NCBI RefSeq assembly: GCF_003050745.1
Contig: NZ_QAOF01000010.1
Span: 1 to 64,000, forward strand
Length of the DNA: 64,000 bases
Direction: 5' to 3'
Origin: Sphingomonas sp. PP-CE-3G-477
Lineage (GTDB): Bacteria; Pseudomonadota; Alphaproteobacteria; Sphingomonadales; Sphingomonadaceae
Under the pieces are notes generated by a model. The model was not told where the DNA came from. It searched no databases and saw only the letters and a program-made list of their open reading frames with translations. Made by a program: the position numbers and the translations under genes. Numbering within the stretch: position 1 is the first letter of the stretch; each line of letters starts with the position of its first letter. Positions 11,300 to 19,232 of the stretch are shown here, one piece after another.

Positions 11300-11875
11300 A
11301 TGCTCAACGATCGCTCCACGCCGCTCTCGCTGCTTGCCACTCGCCGCTCGGGCAAGCCACGCGATCTGATCGCGCCCGGCCCCGATTCTTACCAGCTGGC
11401 GACGATCCTCGAGATCGCGGCGCGGACGCCCGATCATGGTAAGCTGGCGCCGTGGCGGTTCGTGGTGGTGGGGGACGAGCACCGCGCGGCGCTGTCGACG
11501 CTGATCACCGACGCGTATCTGGCGGAGCGGCCTTCGGCGTCGCGGACCGAACTCGAGTCGCTCGACCAGTTCGCGCATCAGGCGCCGACCCTGGTGGTCG
11601 TGCTGTCGTCGCCGAAGGAGAGCAAGATTCCGGTGTGGGAGCAGGAGCTTTCGGCGGGGGCTGCGTGCATGAACCTGCTTCACGCGGTCCATGCGGAGGG
11701 CTTTGCGGGCGGCTGGCTGACGGGATGGCCGGCCTATTCCGACCTGGTGCGCGACGCGTTTGGGTCGGCGGCGGAGCGGATCGCCGGGTTCATGTTCATC
11801 GGCACGCCGTCGCGCGCGCTCGACGAACGGCCTCGCCCCGAAATGGCACGGCTCGTAAGCCATTGGGGCTCGTAA
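11300..11875 (+). CDS. Nitroreductase family protein
   Basis: A 191-residue FMN-dependent oxidoreductase of the YdjA type. RTPDHGKLAPWRFVVVGD is the characteristic FMN-contact region, and RKS-like basic residues near the N-terminus (TRRSGKP) bind the FMN phosphate. The later segment GAACMNLLHAVHAEGFAGGW is the usual second FMN site. Members reduce nitroaromatics or quinones; the true substrate is unknown. A GntR regulator follows 37 bases downstream in the same direction. Confidence 0.9.
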   Translation: MLNDRSTPLSLLATRRSGKPRDLIAPGPDSYQLATILEIAARTPDHGKLAPWRFVVVGDEHRAALSTLITDAYLAERPSASRTELESLDQFAHQAPTLVVVLSSPKESKIPVWEQELSAGAACMNLLHAVHAEGFAGGWLTGWPAYSDLVRDAFGSAAERIAGFMFIGTPSRALDERPRPEMARLVSHWGS

Positions 11876-11912
11876 GGCTCGACTTTTGAGCTAATTGCTG
11901 TATTAGAACAGC

Positions 11913-12269
11913 ATGACAGCGCTCAGCAGCGACGACAGCCCCGTATATATCCGCCTCCGCAGCACGATCGCCGCGGGGATACTTCGCGGCGACTACCGTG
12001 CGGGCGATCAGTTGCCGTCGGTGCGCGCGTTCGCGGCCGAGCAGGGGGCAAATCCGCTGACCGTCGCCAAGGCGTATCAGAGCTTCCAGGACGACGGTTA
12101 TGTCGAGGTGCGACGCGGCGTCGGGATGTTCGTGATGCCGGGTGCGGCGGAAGCTTTGCGTGTAGCGGAGCGCGAGAATTTCGTGACGACGCAGTGGCCG
12201 CGGATCTTGGGGCATATCGATTTGTTGGGGTTGGATGCGCATGATCTGCTGGAGCGTGAGCGGGCTTAA
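11913..12269 (+). CDS. GntR-family transcriptional regulator (short, YtrA-like)
   Basis: A 118-residue DNA-binding protein. The winged helix occupies residues 8-75 with YIRLRSTIAAGILRGDYRAG, QLPSVRAFAAEQGANPLTVAK and the wing GYVEVRRGVGMFV, a standard GntR pattern. Only about 40 residues follow, too few for a ligand-binding FCD or UTRA domain, which fits the YtrA subfamily. Such regulators often control a neighbouring ABC transporter, but none is present here. Its closest neighbour is the nitroreductase. Confidence 0.88.
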   Translation: MTALSSDDSPVYIRLRSTIAAGILRGDYRAGDQLPSVRAFAAEQGANPLTVAKAYQSFQDDGYVEVRRGVGMFVMPGAAEALRVAERENFVTTQWPRILGHIDLLGLDAHDLLERERA

Positions 12270-12328
12270 GTCGCTGCTAGCCATTTCCTTCGCCTCCCCC
12301 TGCCCCTTGCGTTTGTCCTCACCCTCCC

Positions 12329-12479
12329 CCGTTCGTCCTGAGTAGTCATCGAGTAGTGGCGAAGCCGCGTATCGAGAGGACGTATCGAAGGACAGGTTGG
12401 CGCGTGGAACCATGCTTCGATACGCACCCTCGATACGCTCCTGACGCAGCTACTCGGTCGCTACTCAGCACGAACGGAA
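12329..12479. repeat. Palindromic repeat, family B (copy 2)
   Basis: About 150 bases with outer arms CGTTCGTCCTGAGTAG and CTACTCAGCACGAACG and inner TATCGA-containing arms. It is longer than copy 1 because of an extra stem, and lies between the convergent GntR and N-acetyltransferase genes. Confidence 0.8.
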
Positions 12480-12492
12480 GTGGGGTTGAACT

Positions 12493-13308
12493 TCAGAACA
12501 ATCCGAGCGCGGCGACATCCTCGATGCTCAGGTCGATCCCGAACAACAGGCTCATGCGGATGCGGTACACGCGCGGATCGGTGATCTCGCCGACGGTCGT
12601 ATCGGTGCCCGAACGCCGGCGGTAGTTGCGCCCGATCAGCGATGCGAAGCCGTTCGGCAGGACGATACTGGCAATCGGGGTGTGGGTGAATCGACTGGAC
12701 GGCGCGGTCGAGGTCCAGTGGTTCGACATTGCCAGGTCCGCGTCGAACACTTGCGCGAGCGTGAAGCTGTATTGCGGCTGGAATCCTCCCGTCTCGCCGC
12801 GACCATCGGTGGTCATCGGATCGCCGTCGCGGAGCAGCATCCAGCCTTGCTCGGTCGCTTCGAGGCGGAAGCGGGCGCCGTCGGGAGCGGTTGCCTCGGC
12901 ACCGTCGGCGAGCGGGAGGACGGGCGTGTAGCTGCCGCCGAAGCCGGTGTCGGCGATCCAGTCCTGGCCATTGATCGTCACCAGCGCGAAGGTGTGGGTA
13001 AGCGGCGGCACGTCGGTGGCGGCGATCCAGACGCGGGCGAGCAACGGGCGGGCGGTGAAGCCGAGTTCCGCGAGCGCGTCGAGGAACAGGCGGTTGTGCT
13101 CGAAGCAATAGCCGCCGCGACGTGCGGTGACGAGCTTGGCGAAGACCGCCGCGCTGTCGATCGCGATGCCGCGGCCGAGGACGACGTCGAGGTCTTCGAA
13201 CGGGATGGAGAGACGGTGCGCGTGCTGCAGGCGGCCGAGGCCGATCGAGTCGAGCGTGGGCCGCGCGGGCATGGCGACACGGAGGAGATAGGCTTCGAGG
13301 TCGAACAT
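12493..13308 (-). CDS. nat: Arylamine N-acetyltransferase
   Basis: Transfers acetyl from acetyl-CoA to arylamines and hydrazines. The Cys-His-Asp triad is visible: C68 in RRGGYCFEHN, H105 in PPLTHTFAL and D120 in DWIADTGFGG. The start at 13308 (MFDLEAYLLR) gives 271 residues, the normal family length. The frame stays open for 68 more codons upstream, but those codons are simply translation of repeat copy B3 and were rejected. The C-terminal part, with GRNYRRRSGTD, matches the CoA-binding half. Confidence 0.93.
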   Translation of the reverse strand: MFDLEAYLLRVAMPARPTLDSIGLGRLQHAHRLSIPFEDLDVVLGRGIAIDSAAVFAKLVTARRGGYCFEHNRLFLDALAELGFTARPLLARVWIAATDVPPLTHTFALVTINGQDWIADTGFGGSYTPVLPLADGAEATAPDGARFRLEATEQGWMLLRDGDPMTTDGRGETGGFQPQYSFTLAQVFDADLAMSNHWTSTAPSSRFTHTPIASIVLPNGFASLIGRNYRRRSGTDTTVGEITDPRVYRIRMSLLFGIDLSIEDVAALGLF

Positions 13309-13407
13309 CGGTCGGGCTTTCAGAGATTTCCGCCCTCCCTTACCTTTCGTTGCGCAGGGACGTCGAGTGGCGGGCACCGGATGTTGCATGTGATGCAGTG
13401 CCCCTCC

Positions 13408-13480
13408 CCCGTTCGTGCTGAGCGAAGTCGAAGCACCTGCGCGTTGGGCATGCCCTTCGACTACGCTCAGGGCGAACGGG
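13408..13480. repeat. Palindromic repeat, family B (short copy 3)
   Basis: Arms CCCGTTCGTGCTGAGCGAAG and CTACGCTCAGGGCGAACGGG flank a second pair CGAAG/CTTCG. At about 73 bases it is the shortest family B copy. Confidence 0.75.
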
Positions 13481-13507
13481 ACAAGGGGCGCCATCCCTGC
13501 TTGCTCC

Positions 13508-13603
13508 GTCACTCCGGGCTTGTTCCGGGGACCACCGTTCCGCGTTCTCTATGCTCTCGGATCTGCGGAACGGTGGATGCCGGAACGAGCCCGGCATGAT
13601 GGA
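13508..13603. repeat. Palindromic repeat, family E
   Basis: The arms contain CCGGGCTTGTTCCGG and its near complement CCGGAACGAGCCCGG, plus inner ACCGTTCCGC/GCGGAACGGT. It is the only copy in the window. Confidence 0.75.
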
Positions 13604-13642
13604 GGGGTTTGGGCTGTCGCGATCAGTGGCGTCCCGCTCGAT

Positions 13643-13767
13643 TCTCCCCCGCCAGGGGGAGGTGGCTGGCGCTTGCCAGACGGAGGGGGCGGAAAGGGTC
13701 ACAGCGGTTGCGTAGTCCTCCCCCTCCGTCACCTTCGGTGCCACCTCCCCCTTGCGGGGGAGGATCA
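13643..13767. repeat. Palindromic repeat, family C (copy 1)
   Basis: The outer arms are CTCCCCCGCCAGGGGGAGGT and a complement near 13748. The inner arms are CCAGACGGAGGGGG and CCCCCTCCGTCACC. Close copies lie at 46440 and 49741. Confidence 0.85.
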
Positions 13768-13818
13768 AGGGGGGACGGCGCGTTTGCACGAATGGGCAGG
13801 AGGCCGGCATTCCAATTT

Positions 13819-13901
13819 CGTCATCCTGGGCTCGACCCAGGATCCAGAGCCAAAGGGGCTAACGTGCTTGGCTCTGGATCCTGACTTTCGTCAGGATGAC
13901 G
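13819..13901. repeat. Palindromic repeat, family D (copy 1)
   Basis: CGTCATCCTG and CAGGATGACG form the outer arms, and GGATCCAGAGCCAA with TTGGCTCTGGATCC the inner ones. A second copy is at 20532, and a short relative at 36078. Confidence 0.85.
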
Positions 13902-13916
13902 GGGATTGGGGCGAGA

Positions 13917-15629
13917 TCAGGCCGCGAACAGGTCCGCTTCGATCGAGTAGAGCACCGCCGCGCTGGCATTTGCCGACGCATTCAACCCCATCGCCTCGGG
14001 GACGATCTGGTCGAGGTAGAAGCGCACCGCCGCCGCTTTCATCCGGCCGAAATCGTCGGTGCCGGCAACTTCGCCCTGTCGTTCCATCAGCCAGCCACAG
14101 GTGGCGACCGACAGCATCGTGAGGAACGGATAGCTCGCCGCCAGCTTGTCGTCGGCGTCCGCAATGGCGAGCTTACGCCCGATCGCTTCGCACGCGTCGA
14201 CCAGCGCCAAGAGCCGATCGTCCTTCGCTTCCGCACGGATGTCGGCGATCAGCGTGGCGAACGCGCCGCCATTGTCGAGGCCGAGTTTCCGCCCGACCAG
14301 ATCCGCCGCCTGGATGCCGTTGGTCCCCTCGTAGATCGGCGTGATGCGGGCATCGCGGAAATACTGCGCGGCGCCGGTTTCCTCGACATAGCCCATGCCG
14401 CCATGGACCTGGATGCCGAGCGATGCGACTTCGTTGCCGAGATCGGTGCCGTGCGCCTTCGCTAGCGGCGTGACGAGTTCCAAGCGGTTGCGCGCGGCGT
14501 GGTCGCCGAGATTGGCACGATCTACCTGCCCTGCCGCGTAATAGACGAGCGCGCGCGCCGCCTGCGTCTGCGCCTTCATCCGCATCAGCATGCGGCGGAC
14601 GTCGGGATGCTCGACGATCTTGACCGACTCCTTGTTCGGCGAGCCGGCGCGCGCCGACTGGACGCGGTCGAGCGCGTAGGCGACGGCGCCCTGCGTCGCG
14701 CCCTCGGCGACCTGGACGCCCTGGAGGCCGACGTTCAACCGCGCGTTGTTCATCATCGTGAACATCGCGCGGATGCCGCCGAGCTCCGCGCCGATCAGTT
14801 CGCCGATGCAGTCGTCGTTGTCGCCGAAGCTCAGCACGCAGGTGGGCGAGGCGTGGAGGCCCATCTTGTGCTCGATCGAAACGACGCGGACGTCGTTGAA
14901 GTCGCCCGGCGTGCCATCTTCCTGGAGGCGGTACTTGGGGACGAGGAAGAGTGAGATGCCCTTCGTGCCAGCCGGTGCGCCCGGTGTCCGCGCAAGGACA
15001 AGGTGAACGATATTCGGCGCCATGTCGTGATCGCCGAACGAGATGTAGATCTTGGTGCCCTTGATCGACCATTTGCCGTCGCCGAGCGGGGTGGCGGTCG
15101 CGCGGAGAGCGCCGACGTCGGAGCCTGCCTGCGGCTCGGTGAGGTTCATCGTGCCGGTCCACTCGCCGGTCGCGAGATGGGGGAGGTACAGCGCCTGCTG
15201 TTCGGGGCTGCCGTGATGCTGGAGCGCCTCGATCGCGCCGACGGTCAGCGTCGGGCAGAGCGCGAAGCCCATGTTGGCCGAGCCCAATGTGTCGAGCACC
15301 GCGGTCTGGATCGCGAACGGCAGGCCCTGCCCGCCCCATTCTTCCTCGACGCCGATTCCGCCCCAGCCGCCCTCGACATAATCCCTGTACGCCTGCGCGA
15401 AGCCGTCGGGCATGACCACGCCGTCGGGGGTCCACTTTGCGCCGACGGTGTCGCCGGTGCGGTTGAGCGGGGCCCATTCGCCCGAGGCCAATTGCCCCAC
15501 GCCTTCGAGGACCGCGTCGACGACGTCGTCGCTGGCGGCGGCATAGCGTTCGGTCGCGGCGATCTCGCCGATCCGCACGACATGATCGAGCACGAAACGC
15601 TGTTCGGTGGTTGCTGGAGTGAAGGCCAT
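13917..15629 (-). CDS. Acyl-CoA dehydrogenase
   Basis: A 570-residue flavoprotein that oxidises acyl-CoA to trans-2-enoyl-CoA in beta-oxidation. It belongs to the long type with an extra C-terminal domain. Visible motifs are MNLTEPQAGSDVGALR (FAD/substrate signature 1), the middle-domain KGTKIYISFGDHDM, and QVHGGMGYVEETGAAQYFRD with YEGTNGIQAADLVGR, which are FAD contacts at the end of the helical domain. The glutamate of YEGTNGIQ is the usual catalytic base position in this subgroup. GAGG lies six bases before the ATG at 15629. It is divergent from sua5 with only 46 bases between starts. Confidence 0.94.
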   Translation of the reverse strand: MAFTPATTEQRFVLDHVVRIGEIAATERYAAASDDVVDAVLEGVGQLASGEWAPLNRTGDTVGAKWTPDGVVMPDGFAQAYRDYVEGGWGGIGVEEEWGGQGLPFAIQTAVLDTLGSANMGFALCPTLTVGAIEALQHHGSPEQQALYLPHLATGEWTGTMNLTEPQAGSDVGALRATATPLGDGKWSIKGTKIYISFGDHDMAPNIVHLVLARTPGAPAGTKGISLFLVPKYRLQEDGTPGDFNDVRVVSIEHKMGLHASPTCVLSFGDNDDCIGELIGAELGGIRAMFTMMNNARLNVGLQGVQVAEGATQGAVAYALDRVQSARAGSPNKESVKIVEHPDVRRMLMRMKAQTQAARALVYYAAGQVDRANLGDHAARNRLELVTPLAKAHGTDLGNEVASLGIQVHGGMGYVEETGAAQYFRDARITPIYEGTNGIQAADLVGRKLGLDNGGAFATLIADIRAEAKDDRLLALVDACEAIGRKLAIADADDKLAASYPFLTMLSVATCGWLMERQGEVAGTDDFGRMKAAAVRFYLDQIVPEAMGLNASANASAAVLYSIEADLFAA

Positions 15630-15675
15630 CGCATCCTCTTATCGCTACGGTTTGGACCCGCTATACGCCTCGGAA

Positions 15676-16695
15676 ATGGTCCGTCCACACCCACAAATCC
15701 GCCGCTACGGAACGGCCGCGCTGGCGCAGGCCGCCGCACTGATTCGCGCAGGGTGCATCGTCGCCGTGCCGACCGAGACGGTGTACGGGCTCGCGGCGGA
15801 CGCGACCAATGCCGAGGCGGTGGCGCGGATTTACGCGGCCAAGGGGCGCCCGAGTTTCAATCCTTTGATCGTGCATGTGGCGGACCTGGCGGCGGCGGAG
15901 CGGATCGCGGTGTTCGATGCGGAGGCTCGGGCGCTGGCCGAGGCGTTTTGGCCGGGGCCTTTGACTCTGGTGTTGCCGGTAAGGGAGGATTCGGGGATCG
16001 CTGCGCTGGTGACGGCGGGGTTGGATACGATCGCGATCCGGGTGCCCCGGCATCGGGCGATGCAAGCGTTGATCGCGGAGTCGGGGCGGCCGTTGGCGGC
16101 GCCGTCGGCGAATGCGAGCGGGGGGATCAGTCCGACCACGGCCGCACATGTTGCGGGGAGTCTGGGGAGGAACGTGCCGTTGATCCTCGACGATGGCGCG
16201 ACCGAGGCTGGGTTGGAGTCGACGATCGTGGCTGGGCGGACGGTGCTGCGACCGGGGCCGGTGACTGCGGAGGCTATCCGGCAGTATTTAGAGCAACCCC
16301 CCGGCGGAGGCCGGGGCTTAATTGGAACGTCGAATGTAACCGGGCACGACCTGCATCATGACCGTCCCCCAATTGGGCCCCGGCCTTCGCCGGGGGGGAT
16401 TGGGAGTGGGGTGACGGCGCCGGGGCAGCTAGAGAGCCATTATGCGCCGAGCAAGCCGCTCCGGTTGAATGCGACCGAGGCAGGTTCAGACGAGTGGCTA
16501 ATCGGGTTTGGTGATATGGCTGGCGACGTGTCGCTTTCAGCATCTGGCAACTTGCTCGAAGCAGCCGCGAAACTGTTCGACCTGCTCCATGCAGCGGACG
16601 CAAACGATCGCTCAAAGATCGCCATCGCGCCGATCCCATTCGACGGCATCGGCGAAGCGATCAACGACCGCCTTCGCCGTGCTGCACACCGCTAA
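15676..16695 (+). CDS. tsaC: Threonylcarbamoyl-AMP synthase (Sua5) with an in-frame repeat insertion
   Basis: Makes threonylcarbamoyl-AMP from threonine, bicarbonate and ATP for the t6A37 modification of ANN-decoding tRNAs. The YrdC domain covers about residues 10-200: VAVPTETVYGLAADA, AAKGRPSFNPLIVHV, WPGPLTLVL and APSANASGGISPT. The Sua5 C-terminal domain starts at APGQLESHYAP, near residue 249. Between them, residues 207-242 are encoded by a complete family A repeat (16296-16399), giving a Gly/Pro-rich linker. The protein has 339 residues; members without such an insert are roughly 20-40 shorter. The ATG at 15676 (MVRPHPQIRRYG) is chosen over one 69 bases upstream, which would overlap the divergent gene. 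Confidence 0.92.
   Translation: MVRPHPQIRRYGTAALAQAAALIRAGCIVAVPTETVYGLAADATNAEAVARIYAAKGRPSFNPLIVHVADLAAAERIAVFDAEARALAEAFWPGPLTLVLPVREDSGIAALVTAGLDTIAIRVPRHRAMQALIAESGRPLAAPSANASGGISPTTAAHVAGSLGRNVPLILDDGATEAGLESTIVAGRTVLRPGPVTAEAIRQYLEQPPGGGRGLIGTSNVTGHDLHHDRPPIGPRPSPGGIGSGVTAPGQLESHYAPSKPLRLNATEAGSDEWLIGFGDMAGDVSLSASGNLLEAAAKLFDLLHAADANDRSKIAIAPIPFDGIGEAINDRLRRAAHR
16296..16399. repeat. Palindromic repeat, family A (copy 2), inside sua5
   Basis: CCCCCCGGCGGAGGCCGGGG and CCCCGGCCTTCGCCGGGGGG form the outer arms, and inner CCCAATTGG-type arms follow. Its asymmetric core is in the opposite orientation to copies 1, 3, 4, 5 and 6. It is translated as residues 207-242 of the Sua5 protein. Confidence 0.88.
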
Positions 16696-16705
16696 ATAAG
16701 AGTGA

Positions 16706-16808
16706 TTCACGCGAAGGCGCAAAGGCGCGAAGAGATTTTCAATCTTTCGATAGGCCGGAACGGCATGTCGGATTTCATCATCTTTGCGCCTTCGCGCCTT
16801 CGCGTGAA
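16706..16808. repeat. 27-base near-perfect inverted repeat, family F
   Basis: Arms at 16706-16732 and 16782-16808, starting TTCACGCGAAGGCGCAAAGG and matching each other's complement except at two positions, around a 49-base centre. It lies between the convergent sua5 and msrA genes and could act as a terminator for both. It is a single copy in the window. Confidence 0.75.
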
Positions 16809-16819
16809 CCCATTCTGTC

Positions 16820-17362
16820 TTAAGCGTTCACCGCCGCCTTCGACCGTGCGGCGAAGCTCTTGCGCAGCTTCTGCAGCTTCGGCGGGATCACCGCCATGCA
16901 ATACGGATTCGAGCGGCCCGAGGTTTCCCAGTAATCCTGGTGATAGCCCTCGGCTTCGTACCACGTGTCCATCGGCTCGATCGTAGTGACGATCGGCTTC
17001 GGCGAATCCGCCTGCGCGCGCGCCAGTGCGGCTTCCATCTCGGCCTTCTGCGCATCGTCCGCCGGGAACATCGCCGAGCGATACTGAGTCCCCACGTCGT
17101 TGCCCTGCCGGTTCAGCGTCGTCGCATCGTGCGTCGCAAAAAAGATGTCGAGCAGATCGCCGAGCTTCAGTTGCTCCGGATCGAAGCCGATGCGGATTGC
17201 CTCGGCATGGCCGGTGTCGCCACCGCAAACCTGTTTGTACGTCGGATCAGGGACATGCCCGCCGATATACCCGCTCTCGGCCGACTCGACGCCGATCACG
17301 TCCTTGAACACAGCCTCGGTGCACCAGAAGCAGCCGCCGGCCAGTGTCACATAATCCGTCAT
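16820..17362 (-). CDS. msrA: Peptide methionine-(S)-S-oxide reductase
   Basis: Repairs methionine-S-sulfoxide in oxidised proteins. The catalytic GCFWCTEAVF puts the active cysteine at residue 11 with C14 as neighbour. GYIGGHVPDPTYKQVCGGDTG matches the family (read here as GYIGGHVPDP and YKQVCGG). YHQDYWETSGRSNPYC near the end holds the C-terminal recycling cysteine region. The start at 17362 gives 180 residues, with AAGGAG seven bases upstream. It is divergent from galE. Confidence 0.95.
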   Translation of the reverse strand: MTDYVTLAGGCFWCTEAVFKDVIGVESAESGYIGGHVPDPTYKQVCGGDTGHAEAIRIGFDPEQLKLGDLLDIFFATHDATTLNRQGNDVGTQYRSAMFPADDAQKAEMEAALARAQADSPKPIVTTIEPMDTWYEAEGYHQDYWETSGRSNPYCMAVIPPKLQKLRKSFAARSKAAVNA

Positions 17363-17421
17363 AACGATCTCCTTTCTCCCAATGTAGGAAGTCGCTACCC
17401 CGCAACAAAGAGGAGACACAT

Positions 17422-18435
17422 ATGATCGATGGTCTGAAACTCGACGGCAAGGTGATGGTCACCGGAGGCGCCGGGTATATCGGCAGCCATGCCGTGCTGG
17501 CGCTGCTCGATGCCGGATATGACGTCGTCGTGCTCGACAATCTGGTCACCGGGTTCGACTGGGCGGTCGATCCTCGCGCCGCGTTGGTCGAGGCGAACGT
17601 CGCCGACGACGCGAAGGTCCGCGCGGCGATCCGCGAGCATAGCGTCAAGGCGATCATGCATTTCGCGGGCTCGGTCGTGGTGCCCGAATCGGTCAGCGAT
17701 CCGCTCAAATATTACCGTAACAACACCGCCGCGAGCCGCGCGTTGATCGAGAGCGCGGTCGTCGAAGGCGTGCCCCACTTCATCTTCTCGTCGACCGCCG
17801 CGACCTATGGCACGCCGGAGAAGGTGCCGGTGGCGGAGGGCGATCCGACCGTGCCGATCAACCCCTACGGCATGTCGAAGCTGATGACCGAGGCGATGCT
17901 GCGCGACGTCGCCGCAGCGCATCCGATGAACTATGCGGCGTTGCGCTACTTCAACGTCGCGGGTGCGGATCCGCAGGGACGCAGCGGCCAGTCGACGGTC
18001 GGCGCGACGCACCTGATCAAGATCGCGGTCGAGGCCGCGACCGGCAAGCGCGGCCATGTCGGCGTCTACGGGACCGACTTCGCCACGCCAGACGGCACCG
18101 GCGTGCGCGATTACATCCACGTCACCGACCTCGCCGCTGCGCATGTCGCCGCGTTGGAAGTCCTGGTCGCGGACCCCGGCAAGAGCCACACGCTCAACGC
18201 GGGCTATGGCAAGGGCTTCTCGGTGCTCGAGGTGCTCGACGCGGTCGATAAGGTCACCAACCGGACGATCGAGCGTCGCCTGGAAGGGCGTCGCGCAGGC
18301 GATCCGGCGATGCTGATTTCGGACAATCGCGCGATCCTCGAGACGCTCGACTGGACGCCGCGCCATGCCGATCTTGACGGCATCGTCCGCGACGCGCTGG
18401 CGTGGGAGCGCGCGCTCGCCGAGAAGGGTCGCTAA
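17422..18435 (+). CDS. galE: UDP-glucose 4-epimerase
   Basis: Interconverts UDP-glucose and UDP-galactose for envelope polysaccharides. GGAGYIGSH at residues 15-23 is the NAD-binding Rossmann turn. SSTAATYG carries the catalytic Ser/Thr, and YGMSK (Y149, K153) the catalytic Tyr-Lys pair. GTGVRDYIHVTDLAAAH is a strong extended-SDR signature. GAGGAG lies upstream of the ATG. The stop overlaps the stop of the convergent PAP2 gene (TAA within CTAA), leaving no room for a separate terminator. Confidence 0.95.
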   Translation: MIDGLKLDGKVMVTGGAGYIGSHAVLALLDAGYDVVVLDNLVTGFDWAVDPRAALVEANVADDAKVRAAIREHSVKAIMHFAGSVVVPESVSDPLKYYRNNTAASRALIESAVVEGVPHFIFSSTAATYGTPEKVPVAEGDPTVPINPYGMSKLMTEAMLRDVAAAHPMNYAALRYFNVAGADPQGRSGQSTVGATHLIKIAVEAATGKRGHVGVYGTDFATPDGTGVRDYIHVTDLAAAHVAALEVLVADPGKSHTLNAGYGKGFSVLEVLDAVDKVTNRTIERRLEGRRAGDPAMLISDNRAILETLDWTPRHADLDGIVRDALAWERALAEKGR

Positions 18436-19154
18436 GAGGCCGCGTCGGCGGGCGGATCGGCGGGCGGGGTGCCGAATGCGTGGCGCTCGCCGCCGATCGC
18501 CCGTCGCGCGCGGGCGGTGGCGAGCCACCAGGCCAGCGCCCAGAGCGTGCCGAAGCTCCACCCGGCCAGCACGTCGCTCGGCCAGTGGACGCCGAGATAC
18601 ACGCGGCTGCAGCCGATCGCGCCGACCAGTAGGATCGCGACGATCAGCAGATAGCGCCGGGTCGCGCGGTGTTCGGTGACCTGCGAGGCGAGCCCGGCAA
18701 GCGTGAGATACACGATCGCGCTGTTCGCCGAATGCCCGCTGGGGAAGCTCATGTTCGAGACGGTGACGAGGTGCTCGACGATGTCGGGGCGCGGGCGGTT
18801 GACCTGCGCCTTGACGAAATCGACGATCAGCCCGCCGGTGATGCTCGCGGCCAGCGTCGCCAGCGCGGTCAGCCATAGCCGCTGGACGATCAACAGACCG
18901 GTGACGACGACCACCACGATCGTCAGCACGATGCCGCCGCCGAGCGCGGTGACGTCGATCGCGACGTTCGGCAGCCAGGACGGCCCGTGCCAGGCGCGCA
19001 GGCCGAGGATGATCGCGCGATCGAACGCGAACGGCCAATGATCGACCGCGAGACCGACCAGCAGGATGAAGATGATGCCGACGGCCGCGACTGATGCGCC
19101 CGCGAGAATCGCCGGGACATGCCTCCGCCTGCCCGGCGCAACGCCCGAGGCATC
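18432..19154 (-). CDS. PAP2-family membrane phosphatase, start unresolved
   Basis: An integral membrane phosphatase of the PAP2/BcrC type, likely acting on lipid phosphates such as undecaprenyl pyrophosphate or phosphatidic acid. The three catalytic motifs are present: KAQVNRPRP, FPSGHSANS and SRVYLGVHWPSD. About six hydrophobic segments can be traced. The start is a problem. The frame is open up to a GTG at 19253, but everything before 19157 is the adjacent tRNA-Lys. Between the tRNA and the first membrane segment there is no ATG, GTG or TTG in frame. An ATG at 19117 is out of frame. The coordinates therefore mark only the first codon wholly after the tRNA. Either a rare start, a start inside the tRNA, or a frameshift is involved. 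Confidence 0.8.
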   Translation of the reverse strand, partial: DASGVAPGRRRHVPAILAGASVAAVGIIFILLVGLAVDHWPFAFDRAIILGLRAWHGPSWLPNVAIDVTALGGGIVLTIVVVVVTGLLIVQRLWLTALATLAASITGGLIVDFVKAQVNRPRPDIVEHLVTVSNMSFPSGHSANSAIVYLTLAGLASQVTEHRATRRYLLIVAILLVGAIGCSRVYLGVHWPSDVLAGWSFGTLWALAWWLATARARRAIGGERHAFGTPPADPPADAAS

Positions 19155-19156
19155 GA

Positions 19157-19232
19157 TGGTGGGTCCGCCGGGGCTCGAACCCGGGACCTCTCGATTAAAA
19201 GTCGCTTGCTCTACCAACTGAGCTACGGACCC
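19157..19232 (-). tRNA. tRNA-Lys (anticodon TTT)
   Basis: Read on the minus strand, the 76 bases fold as a cloverleaf. The acceptor arm is GGGTCCG/CGGACCC, the D arm GCTC/GAGC, the anticodon loop CTTTTAA (anticodon TTT), and the T arm CCGGG/CCCGG with loop TTCGAGC. The 3' CCA is encoded. The outer two pairs of the anticodon stem are A27-G43 and G28-A42, not Watson-Crick. It lies between folK and the PAP2 gene, on the same strand as both. Confidence 0.95.

Larger units (their letters stand above)
13309..13916. other. 608-base non-coding mosaic of four repeat families
   Basis: No gene is seen. The stretch holds, in order, one member each of families B, E, C and D, listed separately, almost back to back. 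It separates the N-acetyltransferase gene from the acyl-CoA dehydrogenase gene, both on the minus strand. Confidence 0.85.

Noticed and set aside
13309..13512. N-terminal extension of the arylamine N-acetyltransferase frame (68 codons)
   Set aside because: It only translates repeat B3 and lower-complexity DNA. The enzyme has full length from the ATG at 13308.
19157..19232. Integration site at the tRNA-Lys gene
   Set aside because: No integrase, no duplicated tRNA 3' end and no foreign block adjoin it.
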